Source of the DNA: Mrakia gelida
Lineage: Eukaryota; Basidiomycota; Tremellomycetes; Cystofilobasidiales; Mrakiaceae
Direction: 5' to 3'
NCBI GenBank assembly: GCA_024345305.1
Contig: BRON01000011.1
Coordinates: 496,001-560,000 of the forward strand
DNA: 64,000 bases
Shown here piece after piece: positions 11,801 to 23,673 of this stretch. Within the stretch, counting starts at the first letter, position 1; the number at the start of each line of letters is the position of its first letter. A program made the translations under genes and the position numbers. A model generated the notes under the pieces. It was not told the origin of the DNA and ran no database searches. It saw nothing but the letters and a program-made list of their open reading frames with translations.

Positions 11801-13270
11801 GTCAGGTGAGTCTCTTCTGATACTCCCCCCACCTTCTAAGGACTTCTTTACTGACCTCTCGGCCTCCTCTTCTCCTACAGGGACTCCGATCTTCGACCTC
11901 GAGCCAACGCCGACGTCCCAACCACTCCTCACTCCGGAAAGTCGACCTTCGCCGACATGATGTCCTCGACTCAACAGCAAGACGTCCCTCCCCTTCCCTC
12001 ATGGCCAGCAGTTCCCTTCACTCCCGGATCGCCTCTCCTCGACCAGGCCCACCTCCCTCTTCGCAAGGACTCCTCTCCTCTTCCCTCTCCCTCGAGCACG
12101 TCCTCAGGACGCTTCCCCGACCCGCCGACTTTCGTCCCTTCCTCCCCACCAGCGAAGATCTCGGAAGAGTCGATGCAACGGATGCAGTACGAGCAGCTCA
12201 GGATTCGTCGCGCCGACGACCAGGCGAACGAGAAAGAGGAGCTCTGGCAACCTCACAAGTTGGAACGAGCGGAGAGGTCACCGACTTCGGAGGACTTCAC
12301 GTTGGGCAGCAGCGACGCGACGCCGAGAGCGAGGAGCAACTCCATCACTCGAGCCCTCAAGAACATCAAGTGGGGTCGAGCAGCAGCAGTTCCCCAGGAG
12401 AACCTCGCCATCGCGTCGTCGTCGAATCCCGTCGGCGCTTCCCCTCCTCTCCCTCCCATCCCTCTCGAACGGAAGGTCAGCTTCGACGGTCGACTTCATC
12501 CCTCCTTCTCTGCTTCCCCAAGCATGAACGGTCGACCTCCTACTCCCTCCCCAACCACTCCATCCTTCCCTTCCCCTCCTCCAACCTCATCTCCTCGAAG
12601 CATCTCCGACTCGACGACCTTCCCTCACCTCAATCAGTTCGGCAAATACTCCCTCCAACCCGACGCTCCCTCCGCCGCCATGGATCCTTCTTCTTCCGCC
12701 TCGTCCCTCCCATCGCCCAAGAGCAAAGGTCGAAGTCGGTTCAAAGCTCCCTTCTCGAACCCTTTCGGCAAGAAACGACCCAGCAACACCCCCTCCGAAA
12801 TCACCTCCCCCGAACCAGTATCCCTCCCTACCTTCCCCTCCTACCCTCGACGCGACGAGTCTCCTCCTCCCAACCACAACAGCATCGGCAGGAACAGCAT
12901 CCCTCACTCGGTTTCCAACCTCTCCAACTCCAACGTCAACCATCAGTACTCGCCTCCCACGTCGCCCGTCCCCGCTGGAGCTCCCTCGCCGAAGCGAGAG
13001 CTGAGGAGAAAGCCCGTTCCTACGGTTGGAGCAGGAGGAGTGCCGATGCCGCCCAGGGGAGAGAGGACGTCGTCTCAGTACTCGACTCACTCGAGAGGAT
13101 CGTCCATCGCGGACTCGAATCATATCCCAGCCCTTCCCGACGTTCCTCTTCCGCTCAGGTCCACGAGCTTGAAGGCTACCGCTCCAGGAGGAGGAGGAGC
13201 TGGAACCAACCCACCCGCCGTGCCTACCCCGGGGAGGTACGATCTCGAGGACGACGAGGGTCTGGCTTGA
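8864..13270 (+). CDS. large Ser/Pro-rich, mostly disordered protein with two small conserved blocks
   Basis: Exons 8864-8876, 9012-11447, 11529-11805 and 11881-13270 give 1371 residues. Most of the chain is low-complexity Ser/Pro/Thr. Two parts look folded: about residues 115-280 (DRVARIAQAFGVNISLP, then LPLHPTLAAQVQAIAKEYGL and STVGIVLFLVYEG, ending WKMLWQELF), and about 475-505 (VGTVEFDIDQSRGGEWYGTW). An acidic stretch follows at about 520-620. The C-terminal third has SP/TP sites and basic patches, suggesting regulation by proline-directed kinases. The first exon is tiny (MNSQ plus one base); an alternative start is the ATG at 9024. I do not recognise the family; a cortical or cell-polarity scaffold is one guess. 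Intron 2 is in frame and GTTCGT-type, so ORF callers read through it. Confidence 0.75.
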
Positions 13271-13657
13271 TCTCGTTTTCGCGTCGTTCCGTCGTTTTTC
13301 CTCTCTCCGTTTTCTTGCTTCTTTCTCTCGCTTTGTCTTTCCCTCTCTCTTTCTTCTCTCAGGGTAGACCCCATCTGCACTTGCTCTTCTCTCTCCTCTT
13401 TCGTTCTACCTTCGTCTTGCTTTCCCTCTTCGTCGCTCTCCTGCATTCTTCTTCTTCCCTTCCTTCTCAGGTTCTTGGCCACCCTCGCACGCATTTCGGA
13501 ACAAATGATACCCCTTGCTATCTAGCCTTTCACGATACGATTATACGAGGAAATACATCCAGCATCATCAAACAGTCATGAAGTACAGACGAATAGCAAG
13601 GGATCGAGAGGGATCGAGAGGGTCAGGACAGGAGGGATCGAGAGGGGGGAGACGCGT
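13271..13657. other. intergenic region between convergent genes
   Basis: Pyrimidine-rich 3' flank of the preceding gene running into the 3' flank of the Ies1 gene. It includes a short repeat of GGGATCGAGAG at 13599-13640. No gene was seen. Confidence 0.45.
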
Positions 13658-16600
13658 TCAGTTGAGGAGTGACTGCAAGAGGGAAGAGGGTCGAGGTCAG
13701 CTTGAGTCGCGAGGTCCCGTTGTTGGAGTCGAGGGAAAGCACTCACCGAGAGACTGGTCTTCCTCGCCTTAGCAGCCGCGCCTCCCAAGTTCAGCTTAAT
13801 CTTCGGTCCTCCTGTCGAGACGGGCGGTGTCGGTGCGCTCGTCGATGAAGATGGAACGACGGCGGCCCCTTCGACGATCATTCCGATGGCGGTCGAAGCT
13901 CCGTGAGATGCTTTGCGATCCTTCTTGACTCGACCGGTGGAGGAGATGGGTTTCGAGGAGGGAGCGGTGGGTTTGGGTGGGAGGGGAGGTGTTGCGAGTT
14001 GAACGGCTCGGATGACGGAGAGTTTGCGACCTGGAAGGGACGAAACAGCGAGTACGAAGTCAGCGAGAAGTTAAAGAAGAGGTGAGAGGGAGAAGACGAG
14101 ATGGACAGGGACGCACGAAGGTCGACGGCGCACTGATCGTCCGAGTCCGAGTCGAGATCCGAGTCGGCGAGGATGTCCTTCGTTGACGAGGCACGAGCGA
14201 AGGCCACTGATGGATGGAGCGAAGCAAGGATGGAGAGTTCAGTCAGGGTTTCCGAATCTGAAGGAAGGAAGTCTCGAGGCGAAACGCGGTTCGAGAAGGA
14301 AAGCGACGCGACTCACGTCGAACGAGATCCTTCTCCCTCGGCGGTCGAGCAGGCCTGGGAACCCATTTCGGCACTGAGAAGCAACGAGATCGAGAAGAAG
14401 TCAGGTCTGTCGTCTCGACCATCTACGGACGACTGAGAACAAAAGGACTCACAGGGAAAGACCTCCTCCTCGATCATCTCCTCCTCAGACGACGACTCGT
14501 CCAACTCATCCACCTCCTCCTCTCCCGCACTCATCCCATAACTCCCATTCTCCTCCCTCCTATCCACGTCCATCATCGTCATCATCTCATGCTGCTGCTG
14601 CTGTCCTCCTCCTCCTCCCGACGCTCCTCGCATCAGCACCGACGGCGGCTGCCCAACACTCGACCCTTCGTCCTCGCTACCGAAATCCATCAACTCCCTC
14701 CTCGCCGAACTCGACACCGCCGATGGAGAAGGTTGGTAGCCGAGGATCCCGATAGGTGCGCCGACGTCGAAGTTGACTCCTACGTCCGGTCGGTTGGAGT
14801 AGTTGGTGTGGGGGTGGGAAGAGGAGTGTTGGCGAGAGGAGGAGGGAGACGGGCCGGCGAGAGCTTCGAGCTCGTCTTCGAGTTCATCGATTTCGTCGTG
14901 GAGATGAGAGGGGCGGTTGTTGAAGGGTGGGAGGGAGGAAGCGGAACCTGCTGGAGAGGCGACGGAGGAGTTGGCGTAGGGAGATCCGATGGGATTGGGT
15001 TGGTGGGAGCTCCAGGGAGGGAGGTTGGGTTGATGAGCGGCGAGGGACTTTCGTTTGCGACCTTGTTGCTTGTCCTTCTCTGCAAACGAGAACGAGGATG
15101 AAGAGAGTCAGTTCGGACACAGCGAGGCATCGAGAAGAGGACGGAAGAGTAAGGAAAGACAAAAAACTCACTCCCAGGCTCTCGCTCTCCCGACGCGACT
15201 TGTCGCTTGATCTCCTCTCCCTCCTTCTTCAGCGTTTCCAGATGATTCAGCCGAGCCACCTTCATCTCGTTTCCAAACTTGATCTCGTCCTCGTCGTCGA
15301 TGTTCTCGTCTCCAGCCTGAACGATCCCGAGCTGAAGGAGAGGGACCTTCCCTGGATTCGCTCGAGAGAAGTCGTCGTTGAAAGGGTTGGGTTCGCTGGA
15401 GGAGGGTTGTTCGTAGTAGTTCCAGACGAGGTAGAGGAAAGCTTGAGCTCTTTGGGTGGAAGGGATGCCTTGAATGGAGAGGAAGAGGTCGAGAGGTTCG
15501 ATTCCGTGGAGGAAGTGCTTTTGGGCGAGTTGCTGTTGAAGGAAGGAGAAACGAGGACGCGAAGGGAAGGGAACGAGTAAGATGCTGCTCGTAAACAGAG
15601 CGCTGGAAGGGATGGGCTCACTGATGAAGAGTTGACGAAGGTGAAGATGAGGTTGACGATGCTTGTCGGAGGCCTAGCACCTTCGGCCTGAAGAGACGAG
15701 GCGCGTCGAAGACAGAGGGACAAGAGAGGTCAGCCTCGCCGCTCGTTCTCACGTAGACGGACGAGAGACGCGATGGACTCACGATCTTCTTCTCGATCTC
15801 GTTGATACTGAAGGGTACATGAAGTCGTTCGCTGTCCAGAAGAACTCCTTTGAGAGCGGCCTTCATTCTCGGGGCGTCTTGTAGATGCTTCTTGGCTGCC
15901 TCGGATTTCTGGAGAGACGGGATGGCGTGGTAGGTTCGAAGGATGGTTCGCATTTCCTGTGAGACGCAAGAAGAGACGGTAGAGATCGAGGTCAGCGAAG
16001 GAAGAAAGAGTGTGTGAGAGAGGACGAAGGAGAACGAGGACGAGGGGAAGGAAGGGAAGTCGAGCTCACCGGATAGACTTCGAGTCGAGAAAGAGAGCGA
16101 AGGGTGTCAGCGATCAAACTCATGCTTCCTCGACCGACGAGAGAACCAACTGAACTCACAAGCGAGAGTAGTGTTGACTCGTCCAACGTTGACGAGAAGC
16201 GACATCTGGACGAAGAGAAACGAAACGAAGGGAAGGTGAGCTCGCTGCATCTTCCCTTCCCTTCTCCCCTCCTTCTCCTTCTCGACTGACCATAGCCATA
16301 GCTCTCGAGAAAACCGGATCGGCGTAGATCTTATCCTTCATACTCTTCGTTCCCTTCGAGCTGCAGGCAAGAGAGGTGGTATAGAGCTCTGCGAAGGTCA
16401 TTCTCTCTCCCTTGGGTGCTCCTGCTGGACCCTTCTCGAGCTCGGGAGGAGGAGTGAACACCTTCTGGGTGTTGGTGAAGACGGCATTGAGCATGTCGTA
16501 CTGAATCCCGGCTCGGAGAAGAGGAGATCCATCGGGTGGTTTGAGGATGAAGTTGGCTTTAGGGACGGTGAAGAGGATAGGACTGGGAGGTAGGGGAGGT

Positions 16601-16901
16601 GAAGGGAAGGGGAGGGAGGGAGGGAGAGAGGATGTTGAGCTCGATCAGCTTGGGCCGACGAGCTAGCAAGCTACGAGATAGCAATGCGAACTCACTCTCT
16701 ATCGCCTCTACCACCTTCGCCGCCGAGAGCCGACGGACCAGCGATTCCTACGGGAGGAGGAGGAGGAGGTCCTGGAGCGAGGGAGACCGAAGCAGCCCAG
16801 GTCGGATTCGCTCCTGCTGCTGCTTCTGGTCTTGGAGCGATTCCGAGAGAAGGATGAGGGGGAAGAAAAGAGGCTGAAGCTGGGTGAGGTGGTAGGGACA
16901 T
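13658..16901 (-). CDS. IES1: INO80 chromatin-remodelling complex subunit Ies1-like protein
   Basis: Twelve exons on the minus strand (16901-16696, 16582-16291, 16205-16160, 16077-16070, 15956-15783, 15687-15622, 15532-15172, 15079-14453, 14373-14317, 14206-14117, 14030-13747, 13672-13658) give 741 residues. The Ies1 core is clear: LLRAGIQYDMLNAVFTNTQK, the FAELYTTSL block, MSLLVNVGRVNTTLAFYPEM, RTILRTYHAIPSLQ, HLQDAPRMKAALKG, SIVNLIFTFV and AQAFLYLVWNYYE. A basic/acidic disordered tail follows (GRKRKS; an EEEEVDELDE-like stretch; PKIKLNLGG). Ies1 is a fungal-specific INO80 subunit acting in nucleosome remodelling. An 8-base exon (16077-16070) supplies the YP before EMRTILRTYH. The protein may instead start at ATG 17032, through an extra intron with a weak GTCGAG donor. 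Confidence 0.85.
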
Positions 16902-17321
16902 CTTCGACAGAGAAGCTCTGGAGGCAGGGTGGTCGTTGAGGAGGTCGCGAAGGGAAGGGAGCGATGATGAGCTCGACCTGTTTCGTCCTTCTCCCTCGCG
17001 ACCGTTTCGTTCTCCTGCTCAACTTTAACCATCTTTCAAGAAGCCAGTCCACCCGTGTGCTGAGATAACAGGTCTTCCACAGATACCCTACGGAAATTCA
17101 AATCTACTCGATCAAATCTCCTTCCCGCGATCCTTGCCCATCCCTCCAAGTTCGCGTCGTTCATCCTCGGTGGGCTGGGATTCGGACGTCTAAGATGTTT
17201 CTACAGGTGCCAGGATCGCACGATACCGAAAGAGAGAGTGAGCTTTCGAAAATCGTCCGAGCTTCGAGATGGAATCGAAGGGAGAAGAAGAGGAAAGCGA
17301 CTCACGAGCGTCGCGTCCGTT

Positions 17322-18641
17322 TCACCAACTTGGTTTGAAGCAGACGAGCTTGTGTCGTTTCCAGTCGGCTCGCTGGTGTTCTGCGGAGACGAAAGACAAG
17401 ATACGATCAGCTTGTTGTCTTCGAGCGTCGAGAGAGCTAGAAGACGGACCTCTCGAGCAGTAGCGAACGGCGATGCACTTTTGATTGAGAGGGGGATGAA
17501 AGACGAGGTCAGCGAGATTCGCGAGAAATCAAAACGCAGAACAAGAGAATACGAGACTCACTCTGGCACAAGCCTTCATCTGCTCGCCTTCCTCCATCTT
17601 CACACACTCCGAAGGAGCCGTCGCTCGACGTGCTGACTCGCAACGCCACCAACGACCCATTGGAACGACGGACGTACTCGTCCTCCGCCAAACTGACTCT
17701 TGCTCCCTCACATCCGAGACCGAAGCCAACAGCAACAATTTATGGATGACCTCTCGACACTGGTCTCCTGTCCAGAGTACGGACCTCGAGAACCTTGGGT
17801 CCTCCTTGAAGACGGACGCGACGGCGAGGATGCCAGCCGTGGAACGAGGTGGAAGGCAAGGCATCGGTACTGACGTTGGGATCTGGGGGACGAGGCCGAC
17901 GAGTGAAATTATGAAGTGGGAGGCGGATCGTATGAGGTTATCGACACCGTTCTCTTTGACCTGTTGGTTGCGAGAGCGAAGCAGAGCGAGAGCAGAGAGA
18001 GGGAGTGGGTCGAGTCAATCAGCCTTCGTTTCCGTCTCTTGGCCGCTCTTCCGACGAGACCTTACGTACCAGTAGTGTGTTGTATCGCTCGACCTGCAAG
18101 GCGAGCATATGTGCCTCAAACAGATAGACCTCGCAAGCGTCTTGAGGATTCTCTCGGATGAAACGATCGAGGGAGGTCCTCGAGCTCGAACGCATCCATT
18201 GGAACATCCTCAGGAAGTAGGCTTGATGTTCTCCTTCGACGAGCATGCTCCGAAGAAACGATGGAAGGTACTGGGACCAGAACTCCTCCTGCAAAGGTAA
18301 AGAAGAGAAAGGAGAAGCGAGAACGGCTCACGACGTCAGGAGATCCTGATGGCTGCCTTCCCTCTGCTCATAGAGAGAAAGAAGTGTTCATACTGACGGT
18401 ATGCGACTCTCGAGGTTGTCGAGGAGCATCGTTCCTGAAGACCTGCTTAATTGAGAACGCAGGGGTGTCAGGGATGAGACGGCGAGTCGACTGAGAACGG
18501 AACGGGCAGAGGACGAACGAAGCTGGAGAATCGTTGCAAAGCTTCCTTCAGGGAGTCCTCCGCCACTATCGAAGCCGTTCCATCAGGTCCAGGAGATATT
18601 CGAAGAAGTTGAGCGAGCTCAGTAGGGGAGATAGGGAGCAT
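17322..18641 (-). CDS. MYND-type zinc-finger protein
   Basis: Six exons (18641-18519, 18442-18398, 18288-18070, 17960-17562, 17477-17450, 17380-17322) give 290 residues. Most of the chain is helical (TEEFWSQYLPSFLRSMLVEG; ALQVERYNTLL). The C-terminus is a MYND finger spread over the last three exons: an upstream cysteine pair region, then ACARCIAVRYCSREHQ and RADWKRHKLVC, fitting C-x2-C, YCS-x2-x and H-x3-C spacing. MYND domains bind proline-rich peptides and act in transcription or ubiquitin pathways; the partner here is unknown. Exon 2 has tandem acceptors (18442 or 18445) adding or dropping one Gln. Downstream of the stop, at 17305-17297, is another good GTGAGT donor, so a spliced 3' UTR is possible. 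Confidence 0.75.
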
Positions 18642-18819
18642 GGCGAGGGATAGTAAGGAGCAGCAGGGAAAAGAAGGGAGGAGGAGGTCGACGTTGAGCT
18701 TAACTTCGAACCTCCTTCCTCTTCTTCCCTCTCACCGCTTCGACCTCCCAAAACACGTGTTTTCGTCCTCGCCACCTCATCTCTACAACCTCGAAGGTCA
18801 CATCAGTCATTTATTTATC

Positions 18820-19122
18820 ATGTCGAATCAACCGTCTGCGAAGGATGGGGAGCAGCAGGTCGACGAGAAGGTGAGCTTCGATCTTCCTTCCCTCCTCCCT
18901 CCCTTCCTTCCCTCTCCTCCTCTCAGCTCTCGTCTCTTTCTCCCTCCCGTCTGTCTCGATGCCCTCGATTGGAGCTGACTCGTCTCTCTCTCGCATCGCG
19001 CTCGGCTCGGGGAGGAGGAGGGGAAGGAGCGCCGAAGCTCAAACCCACCAGCTCACCTCGCTTTCTCTCCTTCTCGACCACATCCGACCTCAAAGATATA
19101 CACCGAGCTCACGGGATCGTAG
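18820..19122 (+). CDS. possible very small two-exon gene (about 52 residues)
   Basis: ATG 18820 opens MSNQPSAKDGEQQVDEK, ending at a GTGAGC donor (18871). A GCTGAC branch site lies near 18973, followed by three in-phase AG acceptors (19014, 19017, 19020). The product runs on for about 35 basic residues ending SKIYTELTGS, stop at 19120-19122. The clean ATG, donor and branch site favour a real gene, but the second exon has no recognisable fold. Other reading frames beyond the acceptor are also open, so the 3' structure is uncertain. Confidence 0.35.
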
Positions 19123-19618
19123 TCCTCCATCATCTCTGGCAGCAACTCTTCACCCTTGGCGACGGTTCTTGCAGTAAACTTCGACGCTCCTCCCCCTTTG
19201 GCCTCTCCTCCTCAGACTCAATCTCTTCCCTCGACTCTCTCGACCTCACAAGAGCCTCCGAGGCCCTCATCTATCCGTCGATCGGCTCAGGCTCAGGCTC
19301 AGGCTCAGGCTCGCACTCCTCGACACTCTCAGGTTTTCACGAAGAGCGGGTTTGTAACGAGTTACCGACTCGCTGGAGAGAAAGCTGATTTCTCAGCAGG
19401 CGGCTTCTCGTTTCTCGTTTTCCCACGCCCTCCGGTTTCCCCTCATTCATTCGGATCAGATTCATTCGTATCAGGGACCAGCCTAGCCGAGCGAAATAAA
19501 AGATGACCAAACTCGACAAGTTTTGACCGTTCGCCTCCCAACCACCATCCAGCTCGCAAATCCAGCCTTCCCTCGCTCTCCTCTTCCATCTTCTCCTCTC
19601 CCAACCACTCTCTGCAGC
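19123..19618. other. intergenic region
   Basis: Upstream region of the DHA1 transporter. It contains a GGCTCA hexamer array (19284-19312) inside a 350-base open frame from ATG 19156 that reads as Ala/Gln repeats; I see no splice or family support for that frame. A short CT-rich stretch precedes the transporter ATG. Confidence 0.4.
19284..19312. repeat. GGCTCA hexanucleotide microsatellite
   Basis: Nearly five perfect tandem units of GGCTCA. Likely polymorphic between strains. Confidence 0.9.
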
Positions 19619-22600
19619 ATGGAACAACCTCAACCTAACAACCCAGCCTTCTCTTCAGATCCTCAGACCACTCCAATCCGCGCACCTTCCCCTTCGCCTA
19701 CTCTCACCGCCGCCGATTCAGCAAACTTCCCGACTCCCTCTTCGCCAAAGAAGGTCGTCGCTGCTCTTGAGGAGGAGCAGTTCCTTTCTGGTACTGGATC
19801 GAAGGAGGACCCTTACGTCGTAGGATGGGCTGAGAACGATGATGCCGATCCCTATACCTGGAAGAAGTCCTTCAAGTGAGCCTCGTTTTGTCTTTCGCCT
19901 CGCGTTCGTCCCTCCGAAGACGAGCTCAGCTCCAGACGCGACGCTGACTGCTCTCCCTTCTCTCTCGTCCAGATGGTTTGTCACTGCAGTAGTATCCCTC
20001 GACACCCTCTGCATCGTTCGTCCATTATTTTCCCTCTTATCCTCCCTTACGTTTCTCAAGGGCCGTCTTTGCGCGGTGACCTGTCGAACGAACCTCGAGC
20101 TCGCCTCTTTGTCTTCTCTTCAGGCTTACTGATACCCGCTCCCTTCCCACGATCTCCCCCTCTCTACTACCACAGTCCTTCGCATCTTCAGCATACTCAG
20201 GAGGAATCAACCAGATGGCAGCAGCTTTGAACGTAAAGTCGGAGGAAATCATGATCCTCGGCATCTCCGTGAGGTTCCCTCTCGCTGAGATTGGGAAACG
20301 AGCTCTGATTGCTGGGCTGATCTTTCCATTTCCCTCCTTCTCGCAGCTCTACGTCCTCGGGTTTGGAGCTGGTCCTCTGATATGGGCGCCTCTCTCCGAG
20401 ATCTACGGTCGTCAGATCATCTTTGTGAGCTCCCCCTCGTGTCGTCTTCGTTCGACGCGTCCAGCCCTGCTCACATCTTCGACTGCTCGCCCTTTCGCCC
20501 CCCAGATTGTCTCGTATGCTCCCTTCACACTCTTCCAGATCGGAGGAGCAACTGCCAACAACATCGAAACGATCATCGTGAGTCAAACGGCTCTCTCCCC
20601 CCTCCTTCGTTCTTCGTCGCGTCGAGCCGCTCGCAAAGCTGACCTCCCTTCCCACTTCGTTCACCAGATCACTCGATTCCTCGCGGGATTCTTCGGATCA
20701 GCTCCTCTGACGAACTCGGGTGGAATTGTGAGTTCCTGTAACTTCGAAACGGCAGACGAAACGCGTTGAGCAGAAGGCTTCCGCTTCGTCCAGTCCAGAG
20801 CTAACATCGTCCTGCTCTTGTCTCATTATCAGATCGCAGATATCTGGTCGGCTCAAGAGCGTGGGCTGGCAACCGCTCTTTTTTCTTTGGCTGCTTTCTT
20901 TGGAGTGCGTCGTTCTCGTTTTCCCTCACGTGAATGACGGAGCTTCTCGCTGACCCTTCCCTCCCCTTTGCTCCGTCGTCTCTCCCAGCCCGTCATCGGA
21001 CCCATTATTGGGGGTTTCACTGCTTCTACTGGTTGGCGGTGAGTAGCGTTTCTCGTCTTCGGATGGAGGGAATACGCGTCGAGCGAGCGAGCTCCACTGA
21101 CGTTCGACTCTTCGACGCTTCTTTCCAGGAACGTCTTCTGGGTCATGTTCGCCTTCGGCGCCGTCAGCTACATTCTCACCGTCTTCACGATCCCTGAAAC
21201 GTCAGTCCTTTCGAGCTTTCGTGGTCGACGGCTCAAGCTCACCTTTGCCTTCTCTTTGTTCTCCTCGAACAGCTACGCGCCTACCCTGCTTCGAGCAAAA
21301 GCTCGTCGACTCGAGAAGGATTCTGGCGGATCTGTCTTCTACGTCTCCAAGTTCGACAAGGCCAACACGATGACCACGAAGGAGATCTTCAAGCTCAACG
21401 TTCGTGTCCCTTCGTTTCGATCTCCCTTTCGTTCGGCTCGAGCTCGACTGACTTGCTTTTTTCTCCTTCGCCAGATGACTCGACCTTTCGTCCTTCTCTT
21501 CAAGGAGCCCATCGTACTCCTCCTTTCAATCTATATGGCCATCGTCTAGTGAGTTCGACATGCTTTGACTCAACGGCGCGATCGCTCGAAACTGACTCGA
21601 CCCGTCTCGTTTTCCTTCGCTCTTTCCCGCAGCGGAACTCTCTACCTCTTCTTCGCAGCATTCCCTATCGTCTTCCAAAAAGGTCGAGGATGGTCTTCTG
21701 GAGTCGGAGGTCTCGCTTTCTTGGGAATTGGAGGAGGAATGATTCTCGGTGAGTTTCGCTAAGTTCAAGTCCCTCGTCTCTCCTCTTCTCTATCCTCTCG
21801 AAGCTGACCTTTCATCTTCATCCTCCCTGCAGCTACCGCCATCGCACCTCTGAACAACAAGATCTACATGCGAGCCGTCGCTCGTTCTCCCAATGGCCGA
21901 GCTCCTCCTGGTTCGTCTTCTTCGCTCGTTTCCGTCTGCTCCCACGCTCGCTTAACAGAACGCTGTACCCCCCTCTTCTTCCCTTTATTTCAGAGGCTAG
22001 ACTTCCATTTGCGATGATTGGAGCACCGATGCTACCGATCGGACTGTTCTGGTGAGTCTTAACCTCTCCCTGCTCGTCGTCGAGCTCTCGTCGAATCTGA
22101 ACCTCGTCTTTTCCTTTCTCCCAGGTTCGCCTGGACCTCGAGTCCTGACATCCACTGGATTTCCCCCATTCTCGCCGGAGCCCCATTCGGGTTTGGAATG
22201 CTCCTCGTCTTCACCAGTGTCCTTGGTCAGCATCAAATCGAAGCACTAGAACGGACGCGTCGTCTTCACTGACCTCTTTCTCCTTCTCGTCTTCCTTCGT
22301 CCTAGGATACCTCATCGACACCTATCTCGTGTACGCAGCCTCGGCGCTGGCTGTGGGTGCCGTGATGCGATCTTTACTTGGTGAGTTCTGAGCGCGATGT
22401 AGGGAGACCGTCGACTTCGACTGAACCGGCCCTCCTTTCCCTCTTCGTCAGGTGCCGTCTTCCCTCTCTTCTCGACCTACATGTACAAGAACCTCGGCAA
22501 CGAGTGGGCGTCGACCGTCGTCGGGTTCCTCTCCCTCGTCTGTGTTCCGATGCCGTTCATCTTCTACTTCTACGGGGAAAGGTTCGTCCGCATCGTGTCC

Positions 22601-22928
22601 TATCGAACCGCTCGTTCCCTCTGGTAGACGACAAACTAACGCTCACACTCTTTCTCCTTTTCCCTCCTTAATCCCTTCCTTCAGAATCCGAGGTCTCTCT
22701 TCGTTCTCACCAACTGGAAAGCCAGCTCCTCCTCCAGCTCCCTCCTCGCCCGTCGACGAGGGAAAGTCGAGGTCGCCTCCCTCTCACCAACTCGAGCCGA
22801 GGCAGTCGCGGCCGGAGCATCCTGTGGATGAGTATCGACAAGAGTTCGGAGAGGAGGCCGGGATGGAGGAGCAGAGGGTTCAGGATCTCGAGCTGCAGAG
22901 GAGGAGAAGTGGGATTAACGTCGTTTGA
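19619..22928 (+). CDS. MFS transporter, DHA1 (drug:H+ antiporter-1, 12 TM) family
   Basis: Eighteen exons give 595 residues. A 90-residue acidic cytoplasmic N-terminus precedes the first membrane helix ([13 protein letters not shown]). DHA1 marks are [13 protein letters not shown], then [20 protein letters not shown] followed by GRQ (motif A), [18 protein letters not shown] (motif C region), [11 protein letters not shown], and [16 protein letters not shown] with FTIPETYAP at the end of the first half. The second half has [28 protein letters not shown] and [20 protein letters not shown], then a Pro/Glu-rich C-tail ending GINVV. Relatives (Tpo1/Flr1/Caf5-like) export drugs, polyamines or metabolites from the plasma membrane; the substrate cannot be read from sequence. 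Intron 2 is long (20016-20175) and might hide a small exon. Confidence 0.92.
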
Positions 22929-23673
22929 ATCGACGGGTCCGAGAGAGAAAGCAGAGACGGCATTGCATAGACTATCTAGACTTTTAGAACCGTAGAAGGG
23001 CTTTGACTTTCTATTCGCATCTTTATTCTACGCCGAGCACTACAGACAACCGATCTCTTTCGGCGTCGCGAGCTCTTTGAGGACGATGAGTTGATCAAGA
23101 CGCGTCGTCTTTCCTTCCTGCTCTCCTCATTATTTTGCGCTTCAGCCTCGCTCTCGACCTCGTTGTTTTCTCTTCAGCTTCCTGTGTATACGAGAGCCCG
23201 TACTTGACGCTCTCGTCGTGGAAGTCCACTAAGAAGAAAGTCACAAGACCTTCAAATCAACATCGAGTCCCCAAGAAGTCAGAGTTTGTCGCAAGCCCAC
23301 CGAGCCGAGCTGACCTCTCTCCCTCTTTTGCTTAGACTCGACTCGACTCGAACTCTGCGATGACGCTGCTGAAAAAAAAGGGAGATCGGGACAGTCGCGT
23401 CTCGATCACAGCCCTAGATCCTGAGTAAGCCTTTGTCCCACAGTTCCCATCGTTTCCGGTTATCGTTCCCACCGTTTGTAAGCAGAAAGTGAGCAGAACG
23501 CTTCCCAGTCGCAGAACCATCACCGGTATTGCCGTGATTAGGGATCAAACACAGCTCTCTCGACGCGTCGAGCCTCAAAAGCTCAGCCGAAGTTCAACAC
23601 GCTTCTTCGACATCAACTCCCTTCTCCCTCTTCCTTCACACCCCCAATCTCACCTCTACTTCCATCTTCATCC
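22929..23673. other. intergenic region, possibly with a spliced non-coding leader
   Basis: 745 bases without a coding signal. 23215-23334 looks intron-like: a GCTGAC at 23309-23314 is followed by pyrimidines and CTTAG at 23331-23335, so a 5' UTR intron of the gene at 23674, or a non-coding transcript, is possible. Several ACGCGT boxes occur (near 23101 and 23562). Confidence 0.35.

Noticed and set aside
12001..13581. Long plus-strand open frame (526 codons) overlapping the large disordered protein
   Set aside because: It is an alternative frame of the low-complexity Ser/Pro exon 11881-13270. The chosen frame splices in phase with three upstream exons, whereas this one has only Arg/Ser-rich translation and no family features.
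17282..17321. Extension of the MYND protein past its stop through a GTGAGT donor near 17305
   Set aside because: The in-frame TGA at 17322-17324 directly follows the finger ending C-F-K-P-S-W, a natural end; the donor more likely reflects a 3' UTR intron or chance.
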